A model generated the notes under the pieces. It had not been told where the DNA came from, did no database searches, and saw only the letters and a list, made by a program, of their open reading frames with translations. Shown piece by piece: positions 8,038 to 14,817 of a stretch of DNA of 15,947 nt (the stretch's first letter is position 1; every line of letters starts with the position of its first letter). The stretch spans positions 1 through 15,947 of the forward strand of contig JAIXVO010000149.1 in assembly GCA_027482985.1 (NCBI GenBank), given 5' to 3'. Source of the DNA: Cyanobacteriota bacterium (GTDB lineage: Bacteria; Cyanobacteriota; Cyanobacteriia; Leptolyngbyales; Leptolyngbyaceae). Position numbers and translations under genes: made by a program.

Positions 8038-9564
8038 ATGAGTTTCAGCGAAGAGTTTGAGTTACTGCTAAGAGCACGCTACCCGCTGATCTACATTCCC
8101 ACCCAGGAAGAAGAGCGGGTGGAAGCGGCGATCGCGCAAAGTGCCAGACAGCAGGGCAATCGGTCGGTGTATATCTGGGATTTTGTGGATGGCTATCAGG
8201 GCAATCCGAATGACGTGGGTTTCGGCAAACGCAATCCCCTGCAAGCATTAGAACTAATTGAGAAAGTCCCCACCACCGTCGCCGCGATCTTTATCCTGCG
8301 GGACTTCCATCGGTTCTTGGAAGATGTTTCCGTCGCCCGCAAACTGAAGAACTTGACGCGATCGCTCAAGTCCCAACCCAAAAACATCGTGATTCTGTCT
8401 CCCCAACTGACGGTACCCGATGACTTAAGCGAAACTCTGACGGTGGTTGAGTTTCCCCTACCAGCGGGGGCAGAAATTCGGACTGAAATCCAACGCCTGA
8501 TGGGGGCAACGGGACAATCGCTGGAAGCTCGCACTTTGGATGATCTGGTGCGCTCCTGTCAGGGCTTATCGATGGAGCGGATTCGCCGGGTGCTGTCACG
8601 GGCGATCGCGACTCATGGCGAACTCCGACCACAAGATGTCGATTTGATCCTGGAAGAAAAACGCCAAACCATTCGCCAGACGCAAATTCTCGACTTTTAC
8701 CCGACCACCGCCAACATGACCGACATCGGCGGTCTGGATAACTTGAAAGATTGGTTAGTCCGGCGCGGCGGCTCATTCTCAGAACGGGCGCGGCAATATG
8801 GCTTACCCCATCCGCGTGGCTTGCTCCTGGTGGGCATTCAGGGGACAGGCAAATCGCTCACCGCCAAGGCGATCGCCCATCACTGGCATTTACCCCTCCT
8901 GCGGTTAGATGTCGGTCGTCTGTTTGCCGGATTAGTGGGAGAATCCGAATCTCGCACCCGCCAGATGATTCAACTCTCGGAAGCGTTGGCCCCCTGCATC
9001 CTCTGGATTGACGAGATCGACAAAGCGTTTGCCGGAGTTGATAGTCGCGGCGATGCAGGTACCACCAGCCGCGTGTTTGGCACCTTCATTACCTGGATGG
9101 CCGAGAAAACCAGTCCTGTGTTTGTGGTCGCCACTGCCAACAACATCCAAGCCTTGCCACCGGAAATGTTGCGGAAAGGACGGTTCGACGAAATCTTTTT
9201 TGTCGGGTTGCCCACGCAGGAAGAACGCAAAGCGATTTTTGGTGTCCATTTAGAGCGACTGCGCCCCCACATCCTGAAGACTTTTGACCTGGAACGTCTG
9301 GCCTACGAAACGCCAGATTTTTCGGGAGCCGAAATTGAGCAAATGATCGTGGAAGCGATGCACACAGGCTTCAGTCAGAACCGTGACTTCACCACAGAAG
9401 ATATTTTGGAAGCTGCGAGTCAGTTAATTCCGCTGGCTCGCACCGCGCAAGGACAGATTGAACAATTGCAAGATTGGGCGGCTTCTGGCAAAGCGCGATT
9501 AGCCTCCAAGTACACGCCCTTAAGCACCCGGATTCAGCAGCAAATTCAACATCCGGAATCGTAA
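8038..9564 (+). CDS. Ycf46-like AAA+ ATPase
   Basis: A 508-aa protein starting 15 nt after the DUF177 stop, with no obvious ribosome binding site. Residues 1-200 are the Ycf46 N-terminal domain (LLRARYPLIYIPTQEEERVEAAI), a degenerate ATPase-like part without Walker motifs. The AAA module (about 225-480) has Walker A GIQGTGKS at 266-273 (Lys272), Walker B CILWIDEID with Asp325-Glu326, a sensor-1 ATANN, and the arginine region LRKGRFDEIFF. The pore-loop area differs from FtsH, and there is no protease domain. Ycf46 genes occur in red-algal plastids and cyanobacteria; the Synechocystis homologue slr0374 has been tied to photosynthesis and inorganic carbon use. Its substrate is unknown. Confidence 0.9.
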   Translation: MSFSEEFELLLRARYPLIYIPTQEEERVEAAIAQSARQQGNRSVYIWDFVDGYQGNPNDVGFGKRNPLQALELIEKVPTTVAAIFILRDFHRFLEDVSVARKLKNLTRSLKSQPKNIVILSPQLTVPDDLSETLTVVEFPLPAGAEIRTEIQRLMGATGQSLEARTLDDLVRSCQGLSMERIRRVLSRAIATHGELRPQDVDLILEEKRQTIRQTQILDFYPTTANMTDIGGLDNLKDWLVRRGGSFSERARQYGLPHPRGLLLVGIQGTGKSLTAKAIAHHWHLPLLRLDVGRLFAGLVGESESRTRQMIQLSEALAPCILWIDEIDKAFAGVDSRGDAGTTSRVFGTFITWMAEKTSPVFVVATANNIQALPPEMLRKGRFDEIFFVGLPTQEERKAIFGVHLERLRPHILKTFDLERLAYETPDFSGAEIEQMIVEAMHTGFSQNRDFTTEDILEAASQLIPLARTAQGQIEQLQDWAASGKARLASKYTPLSTRIQQQIQHPES

Positions 9565-9633
9565 CAATCAAAAGCGCGACAAAACGACGCGATCGCTATA
9601 AAATTGCGACCATTGTTCATTGGAAGCGGCACG

Positions 9634-10125
9634 ATGGGTTGGTCAGGCTTTTTCAAAGGATTTAGTGCAGTCGTGGTAGCGATCGGGATGCTACTCGGCG
9701 GCGGTTACATCGCGTTTCAATTTTTGGTGGCGCAATTTACGGCATCCCCACCCCGCCCGACCTTCCCCAATGACAAACCCGCCACCGCCGCGAAACCGCC
9801 CGCCCCGGCGAAACCCAGTCCGGCACCCGCGCCAGCCTCACCCGCGCCAGTCGCCGCTACCCCCTCCCCCAGTCCGAGTCCCGCTCCCAGTCCTTCTCCT
9901 ACCAATCAGCGGGCACGGATTACGCTGGGTGATGGGTTGAATGTGCGGCAGGCTCCCAGTGCGGATGCAGAACGAGTGGAGGGAGTCGATTACAACGAAG
10001 AGGTGACAGTCTTGGAAACCAGCCCCGACCAGGGTTGGGTGAAAGTGCGGGTGGAGCGCAGTGGGGTGGAAGGCTGGATTAAGTCGGGCTATACCGAGCC
10101 GATCTCACCGAAACCAGTGCAGTAG
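9634..10125 (+). CDS. Membrane-anchored SH3b-domain protein
   Basis: The protein is 163 aa from ATG 9634, which has GGAAG eight bases upstream; TTG 9604 is an alternative. A single membrane helix (about 9-35) is followed by a Pro/Ala/Ser-rich linker (36-91, many PSP and PAP steps) and a bacterial SH3 domain (92-156: ITLGDGLNVRQAPSADAERV, VTVLETSPDQGWVKV, GWIKSGYT). Such a layout places the SH3b domain outside the membrane, where it would typically contact peptidoglycan or its peptides. No catalytic domain is present. The gene ends the + block, just before a strong terminator. Confidence 0.82.
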   Translation: MGWSGFFKGFSAVVVAIGMLLGGGYIAFQFLVAQFTASPPRPTFPNDKPATAAKPPAPAKPSPAPAPASPAPVAATPSPSPSPAPSPSPTNQRARITLGDGLNVRQAPSADAERVEGVDYNEEVTVLETSPDQGWVKVRVERSGVEGWIKSGYTEPISPKPVQ

Positions 10126-10155
10126 GGAATTGGGCGATCGCCATCTGGTGCCAAC

Positions 10156-10190
10156 AAAAAGACCTCAGTCACCAGGACAGAGGTCTTTTT
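10156..10190. terminator. Strong, probably bidirectional, intrinsic terminator
   Basis: AAAAAGACCTC (10156-10166) and GAGGTCTTTTT (10180-10190) pair over 11 bp around a 13-nt loop. A G/C-containing 6-bp stem is flanked by an A-run and a T-run, so it can end transcripts from both sides. It lies 31 nt after the SH3b gene and about 190 nt beyond the convergent trxA stop. The rest of 10191-10381 shows no gene. Confidence 0.88.
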
Positions 10191-10381
10191 TATGAGAGAA
10201 ATCTTTAGGCTAATCTCAAGCTTCCGAACGACCTTGTATGGCAGTGGCAATACAAAGGATGGAAAAAAGCAAGCCAGAAAACCAACTGAGGACTAGAGAT
10301 TAGGCAGATGCCGGAGTCCCAAGATTTCTGGCGAAAGCTGTATCTTAAACCAGTCAAATGGTGGTGGCCGCAACCACAATC

Positions 10382-10705
10382 CTAAAGGTATTTTTCTAAG
10401 GTAGAAGACAAAGTGGTTTTCGGCACAGCGCCAACAACCATATCCACCCGTTGTCCACCCTTGAAAATCATCAAGGTGGGAATACTCCGAATCCCATACT
10501 GGCTGGCGACAGTCGGGTTCTCATCGGTATTCACTTTGACCACTTTGACCTGCCCTTCGTATTGGGCTGAAATTTCATCCACGATTGGGGCAACCATCCG
10601 ACAGGGACCACACCAGGGTGCCCAAAAATCTACTAAAACAGGAAGCTCGCTATCGAGAACTTCTTGCTTAAAGGTTCCGTCCGTAACTTGTGCGGCTGCA
10701 GACAT
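10382..10705 (-). CDS. trxA: Thioredoxin (m-type)
   Basis: A 107-aa thioredoxin, a general disulfide reductase fed in cyanobacteria by ferredoxin- or NADPH-thioredoxin reductase. The active site is WCGPC with Cys32 and Cys35; the cis-proline is in SIPT (Pro76); DFWAP precedes the active site. Length and sequence match the m-type thioredoxin. ATG 10705 has AAGGAT nine bases upstream. The gene follows guaB3 and the Yfr1 sRNA on the same strand, an arrangement I recall from other cyanobacteria. Confidence 0.96.
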   Translation of the reverse strand: MSAAAQVTDGTFKQEVLDSELPVLVDFWAPWCGPCRMVAPIVDEISAQYEGQVKVVKVNTDENPTVASQYGIRSIPTLMIFKGGQRVDMVVGAVPKTTLSSTLEKYL

Positions 10706-10743
10706 GCTCAGAATCCTTGCCTATATGTATTTCACAAGATTCT

Positions 10744-10772
10744 ACCATAGCCGGACATTTCGCCTTTTCCAA
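10744..10772 (-). promoter_or_regulatory. Possible trxA promoter
   Basis: On the minus strand TTGGAA (10772-10767) and TATGGT (10749-10744) are spaced by 17 nt, placing a start about 30 nt before the trxA ATG. TAGAAT (10744-10739) is an alternative -10. The promoter would lie between trxA and the heptad array, so the array would be outside the trxA transcript unless guaB or Yfr1 reads through. Confidence 0.4.
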
Positions 10773-10800
10773 CCTGGGCTAAACATATAGTCACATTTGG

Positions 10801-10961
<161 letters not shown>

Positions 10962-11110
10962 ATGAGGGGAAAGTCTGCCGGGAAATGATGGATCAACGCC
11001 AATGATGAAAAGAGCTGTGTCCTACTGGTCGCTACCTTTTTCACTGAAAGAGTTGCTCCGGCTGGTTGCTGTTTCTACCTCTTCCATCTCCGGCAACGAT
11101 AACGGCTTAC
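10962..11110. other. 149-bp spacer between the two heptad arrays, no gene seen
   Basis: Together with the arrays and the trxA promoter this fills the geneless stretch from 10706 to the Yfr1 terminator. I find no convincing reading frame and no tRNA. GTTGC (11051-11055) and GCAAC (11093-11097) could pair weakly. Nothing else stands out. Confidence 0.5.
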
Positions 11111-11153
11111 CCTCCTGACTCCTGTCTCCTCACTTCTGACTCCTGTCTCCTCC
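11110..11153. repeat. Inverted heptad array beside Yfr1
   Basis: Read on the minus strand this segment is heptads of the same family as 10801-10961: GACAGGA, GTCAGAA, GTGAGGA, GACAGGA, GTCAGGA. It is thus in inverted orientation to the main array, 149 bp away. It ends 3-4 bp from the Yfr1 terminator T-tract. Confidence 0.88.
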
Positions 11154-11156
11154 TTT

Positions 11157-11190
11157 AAAATAAGGAACCGCCCGAACAATGTTCAGGCGG
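11157..11190 (-). terminator. Yfr1 terminator hairpin
   Basis: On the minus strand CCGCCTGAAC, loop ATT, GTTCGGGCGG forms a 10-bp stem in RNA, with one U-G wobble at the sixth pair, and is followed by TTCCTTATTTT. The + strand version would carry a C-A mismatch at that pair, which supports minus-strand transcription. Confidence 0.85.
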
Positions 11191-11230
11191 AGTGTGGTGT
11201 GAGGAGTGAACGGAAACATGCGTCTCCGCT
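11160..11230 (-). ncRNA. yfr1: Yfr1 small regulatory RNA
   Basis: The minus strand has all Yfr1 hallmarks: a 5' hairpin (AGCGGA with TCCGTT), the ultraconserved single-stranded ACTCCTCACAC at 11207-11197, a short unpaired CACA stretch, and a terminator hairpin with T-tract. Length is about 70 nt, and the location between guaB and trxA is the classic one. Yfr1 is an Hfq-independent-looking, abundant cyanobacterial sRNA; in Prochlorococcus the CU-rich core pairs with ribosome binding sites of outer-membrane protein mRNAs, whose GGAG sequences it complements. The 5' end (about 11230) is placed by distance from the TACAAT box and is approximate. Confidence 0.93.
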
Positions 11231-11236
11231 TCCTTT

Positions 11237-11242
11237 ATTGTA
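11237..11242 (-). promoter_or_regulatory. -10 box of the Yfr1 promoter
   Basis: TACAAT on the minus strand differs from TATAAT by one base and is 7 nt from the predicted Yfr1 start. I see no good TTGACA at 16-18 nt upstream, so the -35 contact may be weak or replaced by another factor. Confidence 0.65.
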
Positions 11243-11273
11243 GACGACTGAAACGAGATTTCTGGGTGTTGTT

Positions 11274-11341
11274 AAAAAGACCAAACAAACTTTTAAGAAT
11301 CAGATCCATTAGTTTGGCTTTTCGGAAAGGTTAAGGTCTTT
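11274..11341 (-). terminator. Possible guaB terminator region
   Basis: Just after the guaB stop the minus strand has GCCAAAC, a 25-nt loop, GTTTGGT and then CTTTTT; an outer AAAGACC/GGTCTTT pairing (11335-11341 with 11276-11282) is the alternative. Either could end guaB transcription before the Yfr1 promoter. The loops are long, so confidence is modest. Confidence 0.4.
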
Positions 11342-12505
11342 CTATTTACCCATGCCCAATTGCTGCGCCTTCTGGTAGACCTTCCCTTCAGTCAATAAAG
11401 AGGGGGCGATCACCACTTCAACTTGTTGCATTTCTTTAATATTCTTCGCACCCAATGTGCCCATACTCGTCTTTAAAGCGCCCAATAAATTATGGGTTCC
11501 ATCATCTAATTGAGCGGGACCGCGCAAAATTTGTTCCACTGTTCCCGTCGTGCTGACGCGAATTCGGGTGCCGCGTGGTAAAACGGGGCTGGGAGTTGCC
11601 ATGCCCCAGTGGTAGCCGCGTCCGGGAGCTTCTTGCGCCCGTGCGAAGGGGGAACCAATCATCACGCCATCGGCACCACAGGCAATACATTTACAGATGT
11701 CGCCACCGGTAATCAACCCGCCGTCGGCAATGATAGGGACATAGTTGCCAGTCTCACGATGATAGTCGTCCCGCGCTGCCGCACAATCCGCGATCGCGGT
11801 CGCTTGCGGCACACCCACGCCCAGCACCCCACGCGAGGTACAAGCAGCACCGGGGCCAATCCCAACCATCACGGCAGCAGCACCCGCTTTCATCAAATTC
11901 AAAGCGACTTCATAGGTGACACAGTTCCCCAGCGCCACGGGAATCGGCATTTCCTGACAGAATTGCGCCAGGTCAAGCGGGGTAACGGATTCGGGCGACA
12001 AGTGCGCCGTAGAGACCACAGTGGCTTGAATGAAAAACAGGTCGGCACCTGCTTTCGCAACCGTTTCACCAAACTTACTGGCTGCGATCGGTGTGCCACT
12101 GACCGCAGCAATGCCGCCCTGAGCTTTGATTTCTTGAATCCGCCGCTCGATTAATTCAGGCTTGATCGGTTCCTGGTAAAGCTCCTGCATCAGCGTGACG
12201 AATTCGTCCTTCCCAACCGCAGCAATGCGATCGAGGATGGGGTTGGGATCTTCGTACCGAGTTTGCACCCCTTCCAAATTCACAACGCCCAACGCCCCCA
12301 ATTGAGATAGCCGGACTGCCATCTTGACATCCACCACGCCATCCATGGCACTCGCAATGATGGGAATTTCCCGCTCAATGCCGCCAATCGTCCAACGAGT
12401 GTCGGCTAAAGCCGGATCGAGCGTTCTCGGCCCCGGCACTAATGCAATTTCGTCGATCCCGTAAGCCCTGCGAGCAACTTTACCGCGTCCGATTTGAATG
12501 TCCAC
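11342..12505 (-). CDS. guaB3: GuaB3-family IMP dehydrogenase-related protein
   Basis: A 387-aa protein of the IMP dehydrogenase/GMP reductase barrel family; IMP dehydrogenase makes XMP from IMP with NAD+, the first step to GMP. I chose GTG 12505, giving [20 protein letters not shown] like its relatives; TTG 12526 would add seven residues. The catalytic loop is [10 protein letters not shown] with Cys222, and the phosphate-site ADGG is at 260-263, followed by [12 protein letters not shown]. There is no CBS pair, which in ordinary GuaB sits after about residue 90; length is short accordingly. GuaB3 of Synechocystis has been reported to have IMP dehydrogenase activity. It is upstream of yfr1 and trxA on the same strand. 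No riboswitch seen. Confidence 0.92.
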   Translation of the reverse strand: MDIQIGRGKVARRAYGIDEIALVPGPRTLDPALADTRWTIGGIEREIPIIASAMDGVVDVKMAVRLSQLGALGVVNLEGVQTRYEDPNPILDRIAAVGKDEFVTLMQELYQEPIKPELIERRIQEIKAQGGIAAVSGTPIAASKFGETVAKAGADLFFIQATVVSTAHLSPESVTPLDLAQFCQEMPIPVALGNCVTYEVALNLMKAGAAAVMVGIGPGAACTSRGVLGVGVPQATAIADCAAARDDYHRETGNYVPIIADGGLITGGDICKCIACGADGVMIGSPFARAQEAPGRGYHWGMATPSPVLPRGTRIRVSTTGTVEQILRGPAQLDDGTHNLLGALKTSMGTLGAKNIKEMQQVEVVIAPSLLTEGKVYQKAQQLGMGK

Positions 12506-12582
12506 GCTCTCTCTACCTGTTCCCAAACTATTTAAGCTAGCCTACCAAATTTCTGAGAGCGATCGCGATGAGGGAATTTAGC

Positions 12583-12645
12583 GGGGCGGGGGGAAAAGGA
12601 GGGGAAGGAAGGGGAAGGGAGGGAGCGGAAGGAGAAGTCAGGGGG
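12583..12645. repeat. G-rich polypurine tract with quadruplex potential
   Basis: The + strand is almost all purine here, with G-runs at 12583-12586, 12588-12593, 12601-12604, 12611-12614, 12617-12619 and 12621-12623 in short A-containing spacers, meeting the usual G-quadruplex pattern. It ends in GAAGTCAGG, similar to the heptads at 10831-10842. It lies 80-140 nt upstream of guaB3. Confidence 0.55.
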
Positions 12646-12649
12646 TGGT

Positions 12650-12675
12650 AGAGACGATGCCGTTGGCTCGTCTCT
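12650..12675. repeat. GTAGAGACG-family hairpin, copy 1
   Basis: AGAGACGA (12650-12657) and TCGTCTCT (12668-12675) form an 8-bp perfect stem, with GCC/GGC inside the loop as a possible 3-bp extension. It is preceded by GGTGGT, as is copy 2. Confidence 0.8.
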
Positions 12676-12699
12676 CCGGGAGGGAATCGGGAGGTGGTA

Positions 12700-12723
12700 A
12701 AGACGATGCCGTTACCTCGTCTT
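12700..12723. repeat. GTAGAGACG-family hairpin, copy 2
   Basis: AAGACGA (12700-12706) pairs with TCGTCTT (12717-12723). It follows copy 1 at about 50-bp period, shares GACGATGCCGTT exactly, and its stem changes (AGAGACGA/TCGTCTCT to AAAGACGA/TCGTCTTC) partly keep the pairing. Confidence 0.8.
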
Positions 12724-12749
12724 CTAGGAGGTATGGGGGCACAAGGTCG

Positions 12750-12772
12750 GTAGGGGCGATTGGCAAACGCCC
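12750..12772. repeat. Small hairpin repeat, GTAGGGGCG type, second copy
   Basis: GGGCG (12754-12758) pairs with CGCCC (12768-12772). The opening GTAGGGGCGA is the same as at 550-573. It lies 16 nt beyond the bioF stop codon. Confidence 0.5.
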
Positions 12773-12788
12773 GGATCGGGAATGGGGG

Positions 12789-13982
12789 TTAGGGCACCAG
12801 CGATCGCAAACAGTCTCGCAACTGATCGAGCTGGGCAGGTTCATGAGTCGCCATGAGGGTGATGCGGAGGCGACTGGTGGGGACGGTGGGGGGACGGACG
12901 GCGGAGACAAAGAGGCCAGCAGCGAGGAGGCGATCGCCCCAGTGCAAGACGGTGGCGGGGGAATCGACTTCGAGGCAGAGGATGGGGGTGATGGGGTGGT
13001 GGGGTGCGTAGAGACGTGTTGTTGACACGTCTTGATCTGCAGGAAAGACGGAGGCGAGGGCTTGCGTGAGGTGGGTGATATTGTGCCGGAGGCGATCGCG
13101 CAATTGGGGTTCGGTTTGGATGATGTGGATGGCGGTGAGGGCGGCGGCGGTGTCGGCGGGGGAGAGACCCGTGGTGTAGATCCAGGTGGCGGCGCGGTTG
13201 CGGAGGAAGTCGATGAGGGGGGCAGATCCGGCGACATAACCGCCCAGGCTACCGATCGCTTTGCTGAGGGTGCCCATTTGGATCAAGGGGCGATCGCGGC
13301 AGGCGAAATGCTCTACACAACCCGCGCCAGTTTTGCCTAAAACCCCGGTGCCGTGGGCTTCATCGACCAGCACCATACATTCAAATGCGGCTGCTAAATC
13401 GAGAATTTCTGGGAGGGGACAGAGGTCGCCATCCATGCTAAACACACTATCGGTGATGATTAGGCAACGACGGTAGGCGGCGCGATGCTGTTCAAGGTGT
13501 TGCCGCAACTGGGTCAGGTTGCAGTGCTCGTAATCCAAGCAGGTGGCACCACTCATGACGGCACCATTCTTGAGGCTGGAGTGATTGTATTGATCAGAGA
13601 AAATCAGATCGCGTTTGCCAACGATCGCGCTAATCGTCCCCAAGTTGGCCAAATAGCCAGAACTGAAGATGATCGCATCCTCAGTCTGTTTCCACTGGGC
13701 GATCGCCTGTTCCAGCTGCCGATGCAAATCTCGATGCCCACTCAGCAACCGGGAACCCGTCGCCCCAGTGCCATATGTTTCCGTCGCCGCGATCGCCGCT
13801 TGAATCAGCCGCTCATCTCCCGCCAAACCCAAATAATCATTACTAGCAAAATTAATCACCGAGCGACCATTCAACTCAACCACGGCACCCGGACGACCCA
13901 CGATGGTTTTGAGGGAGCGATGCCAGCGGGCTTGGTGGATAGTGTCGAGCGATCGCTCAATCCAGTCGTAAGGGTCTTTCAT
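12789..13982 (-). CDS. bioF: 8-amino-7-oxononanoate synthase (biotin synthesis)
   Basis: A 397-aa PLP enzyme of the alpha-oxoamine synthase family; BioF joins pimeloyl-ACP or -CoA and L-alanine to give 8-amino-7-oxononanoate. Family marks: [11 protein letters not shown] (44-54), [13 protein letters not shown] (71-83), HSSLKNG (134-140), the PLP site [10 protein letters not shown] (Asp207, His210) and the Schiff-base lysine Lys241 in [13 protein letters not shown], then VRPPTVP near the C-terminus. The related enzymes KBL and ALAS are less likely given these motifs. An added segment at 316-327 (from Asp316 to Pro327) is encoded by a hairpin repeat. ATG 13982 overlaps the upstream gene by 4 nt (ATGA). 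Confidence 0.93.
   Translation of the reverse strand: MKDPYDWIERSLDTIHQARWHRSLKTIVGRPGAVVELNGRSVINFASNDYLGLAGDERLIQAAIAATETYGTGATGSRLLSGHRDLHRQLEQAIAQWKQTEDAIIFSSGYLANLGTISAIVGKRDLIFSDQYNHSSLKNGAVMSGATCLDYEHCNLTQLRQHLEQHRAAYRRCLIITDSVFSMDGDLCPLPEILDLAAAFECMVLVDEAHGTGVLGKTGAGCVEHFACRDRPLIQMGTLSKAIGSLGGYVAGSAPLIDFLRNRAATWIYTTGLSPADTAAALTAIHIIQTEPQLRDRLRHNITHLTQALASVFPADQDVSTTRLYAPHHPITPILCLEVDSPATVLHWGDRLLAAGLFVSAVRPPTVPTSRLRITLMATHEPAQLDQLRDCLRSLVP
13005..13037. repeat. GTAGAGACG-family hairpin inside bioF, copy 3
   Basis: AGACGTGT (13012-13019), loop TGTTG, ACACGTCT (13025-13032): an 8-bp perfect stem preceded by GTAG. It shares GTAGAGACG and CGTCT, with 11 nt between them against 12 in the two intergenic copies. 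It is read in frame by bioF on the minus strand as [11 protein letters not shown]. The exact element borders are uncertain by a few bases. Confidence 0.78.
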
Positions 13983-14194
13983 GGTTCAGAATTCTGAGGC
14001 CGAATTTCCGCACTTTTCCCGCGAACAGGCGGCAACTTATCGACCAGTCCCATCTCAAAAGCCACTCCCGGCAACTGCCCCGCAAAGTAAGTTCCCGGCT
14101 CAAACATCCGACTCGGAGTAAAACACGCCTGCCTTAATACCACCACTTCCGTGGGAGCAAAGCGACCATAAAACAGATGGTGTTCGGAGGGCAT
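13979..14194 (-). CDS. Small conserved-looking protein of unknown function, coupled to bioF
   Basis: A 71-aa protein beginning [20 protein letters not shown] and ending in RPQNSEP. I do not recognise a family. It has no signal peptide or membrane segment; the middle is rich in aromatic residues and Gly/Pro ([19 protein letters not shown]) and looks folded rather than random. Its TGA stop overlaps the bioF ATG as ATGA, so the two are translationally coupled. The start is uncertain: no Shine-Dalgarno precedes ATG 14194 and the heptad array begins 12 nt upstream; longer in-frame starts run through the repeats and are not credible. Co-translation suggests a role with biotin synthesis or with BioF itself, but only by position. 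Confidence 0.62.
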   Translation of the reverse strand: MPSEHHLFYGRFAPTEVVVLRQACFTPSRMFEPGTYFAGQLPGVAFEMGLVDKLPPVRGKSAEIRPQNSEP

Positions 14195-14205
14195 TGTGGG
14201 GGGTT

Positions 14206-14323
14206 GGTAATGGGTAATGGGTAATGGGTAATGGGTCGGTGGTAATGGGTAATGGGTAATGGGTAATGGGTAATAGGTAATGGGTAATGGCAACGGGTAA
14301 TGGGTCGGTGGTAATGGGTAATG
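14206..14323. repeat. Heptanucleotide tandem array, GGTAATG units
   Basis: About 17 heptads, mostly GGTAATG, with GGTCGGT variants at 14234-14240 and 14303-14309, one GGTAATA, and one 6-bp unit (14290-14295) that breaks phase once. The block GGTAATG-GGTCGGT-GGTAATG occurs twice, suggesting higher-order duplication. It lies directly before the 71-aa gene's start on the minus strand. Confidence 0.95.
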
Positions 14324-14361
14324 TGTTGGTGGTTCCTTGGGTATCGGTCTGGGACTTCACC

Positions 14362-14410
14362 AATTACCGATTACCAATTACCAATCACCAATTACCAATT
14401 ACCAATTACC
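14362..14410. repeat. Inverted heptad array, AATTACC units
   Basis: Seven uninterrupted heptads: AATTACC, GATTACC, AATTACC, AATCACC, then three AATTACC. On the minus strand these read GGTAATT, so they are inverted relative to the 14206-14323 array across a 38-bp spacer and pair with it at 6 of 7 positions. The last five bases overlap the end of the DUF1823 reading frame. Confidence 0.92.
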
Positions 14411-14783
14411 CACTCACCTTCATATAACTCAGCAACCAGTTGGAAATCTGGGCACGGCGGGTTTTGCGGGGTACGAGTTCGTCGATTTTATAGCCCTGGA
14501 AGCCAAGCTGTTCTTTTAACAGTTGTTTGTTTTCAGGTGGCACAGAGCGACTTAATTTCACGTTGGGGGGGCGATCGCTGATAAAGTCCGGCGGTGTGGG
14601 ATAATCGTCGCGCCATGTGGGGTCAACCTCGGAGACATCCCAGGTTTGAGTTGCGGCATCGTAGCGATAGCCCAGACAGTGCCAAACGAGTTGATTTACC
14701 GTGGCATCATCAATTTCATCGTGGATAATGCTCCAGATGGTGGCGGTCGAGAGGGCGGGAAGATGGGTGATTACGTCAGCCAT
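14406..14783 (-). CDS. DUF1823 family protein
   Basis: The 125-aa protein starts at ATG 14783, giving MADVITHLPALSTATIW; the longer open frame to 14945 only runs through the neighbour gene. It matches the cyanobacterial DUF1823 family: LVWHCLGYRYD, WRDDYPTPPDFI, RSVPPENKQLLKEQLGFQGY and a basic final helix (RKTRRAQISNWLLSYM). It is soluble and has no signal peptide. No function is known. It follows the cobalamin-binding-protein gene after 34 nt. Its stop codon region is entered by the AATTACC array. Confidence 0.8.
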   Translation of the reverse strand: MADVITHLPALSTATIWSIIHDEIDDATVNQLVWHCLGYRYDAATQTWDVSEVDPTWRDDYPTPPDFISDRPPNVKLSRSVPPENKQLLKEQLGFQGYKIDELVPRKTRRAQISNWLLSYMKVSG

Positions 14784-14817
14784 AACGCAGTTGCAAAAAA
14801 AAGAGCCTGTCACCAAC

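Noticed and set aside
10200..10381. Additional small RNA or short gene between the terminator and trxA
   Set aside because: No clear promoter, hairpin with T-run or reading frame was found; only weak GTGG/CCAC pairing near 10360-10380.
11609..12154. Plus-strand open frame of 181 codons opposite guaB3
   Set aside because: It is an antisense shadow of a well-supported gene, without a domain or ribosome binding site.
12638..13237. Minus-strand open frame of 199 codons, very rich in Pro and Ser
   Set aside because: It overlaps bioF in another frame; the composition is the shadow of G-rich + strand and HIP1-rich coding DNA, with no recognisable domain.
13485..13997. Plus-strand open frame of 170 codons opposite bioF
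   Set aside because: It is antisense to BioF coding with all family motifs on the other strand.
14195..14293. Longer N-terminus for the 71-aa protein through the GGTAATG array
   Set aside because: The added residues would be only the translated repeat, and the recognisable folded part starts at ATG 14194.
14100..14363. Minus-strand open frame with repeated L-P-I-T-H-Y-P
   Set aside because: Heptad DNA read in three phases gives a 7-residue peptide repeat automatically. No start signal or domain is present.
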